The position numbers were made by a program, and so were the translations under genes. The notes beneath the pieces are model-generated. The model was given only the letters and a program-made list of their open reading frames with translations. It was not told where the DNA came from and made no database searches. A stretch of 20,359 bases of DNA. It comes from Hypsibius dujardini. Taxonomy: Eukaryota; Tardigrada; Eutardigrada; Parachela; Hypsibiidae. Shown piece by piece: positions 19,811-20,359 of the stretch (position 1 is the first letter of the stretch; each line of letters begins with the position of its first letter). The stretch is from positions 1-20,359 of the forward strand of contig LRSR01010054.1 in assembly GCA_001579985.1 (NCBI GenBank). Reading direction: 5' to 3'.

Positions 19811-20359
19811 GGGCTAGATACATCTACTGTGGGCTCCGATAGATTGGCAGAATATGCCCCTATAAAGCGCGCAATTATATCCTCGTCATATCTGAAAGAG
19901 CTAGTTAACTCACCCAAAGACATGGAATATAAAATGTACAGCAGGAAGCGAACAGCGATGGGGATCCTTGTTTCATCCGATCTGGAAATGCAAGGGTTTG
20001 TAGTGTACTTCACACGCGTTCGCCGTATCAGTTTCAGTTATTCCAGACGCCCTACGCGTCAGCATTACGAACCACAAGCTTACCTCAAATCACTACTTGT
20101 AGCGATCTGTTTGCAACTTGACCGGGAATTTTCCCAGTGTCTTGCTCCGATCTGCTAGGATTTGTTTGATGATATCTATGAAACGCGCTAATCCCGACAG
20201 TTCAAGGACTTTGGTTTTTTTTAAAGCGGCAGATAGTTTAGGCAAATTGTTCTGACCTCCAAGTCAGTCAATACAACTAAGTGATGAAAGGAACAATACT
20301 TACAATATCTGGAGCAGATGCCTTATTTAACCTAGTGGGATCGCACGTCTTATCAATAA
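19811..20359 (+). repeat. Interspersed repeat, copy 2 (reaches window edge)
   Basis: Partner of 9371-9900, same orientation, offset about 10.47 kb. It ends in TATCAATAA exactly at the last base, so it may continue outside. Compared with copy 1 it has about 31 extra bases near 19980-20010 and lacks about ten near 19842. A 109-codon frame (19829-20158) is open through most of it, longer than in copy 1, so copy 2 may be closer to the original. The encoded peptide (e.g. YLKELVNSPKDMEYKMYSRK) is not recognised. Confidence 0.7.

Overview
This looks like nuclear DNA of an invertebrate animal. Coding sequence is broken by short spliceosomal introns (GT...AG, mostly 60-190 bp, one of about 1.3 kb), long stretches are AT-rich and empty, there are degenerate minisatellites, and the clearest proteins are metazoan types: a natriuretic-peptide/guanylyl-cyclase type receptor and a secreted cadherin-repeat protein. 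There are no operons, ribosome-binding sites or prokaryotic genes. A tardigrade or other ecdysozoan would fit, but that is a guess from gene style.

Layout. 1-613: CpG-rich, promoter-like DNA with a perfect NRF1-type palindrome. 614-1206 (+): a decayed Myb/SANT-like DNA-binding gene with several frame breaks. 1207-3538: no gene, but a degenerate AGGCTGGAA-type repeat and an inverted repeat. 3539-4577 (+): a second decayed coding stretch of unknown family. 4674-6115 (-): the longest reading frame, an unrecognised protein of about 480 residues whose first part lies in a different frame. 6805-7960 (-): a three-exon gene for a 255-residue secreted protein with two cadherin-like repeats, reconstructed from start to stop. 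7961-15247: mostly no recognised gene, with one copy of a roughly 530-bp interspersed repeat (9371-9900) and a few weak reading frames. 15248-18999 (+): an eleven-exon gene for the extracellular receptor-ligand domain, transmembrane helix and short cytoplasmic stub of a receptor guanylyl cyclase-like protein; kinase-homology-like residues follow in another frame. 19000-20359: minisatellites, a hairpin and the second copy of the interspersed repeat.

The genes do not form an obvious pathway. The most notable points are the receptor that loses its frame just inside the membrane, the small cadherin-repeat secreted protein, CA-rich six-base-period repeats in introns of both of these genes (mainly on the sense strand), and several decayed genes close together. 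The window therefore reads as a region of gene decay and repeat accumulation around two or three live loci. I did not find a clearly new multi-gene system.
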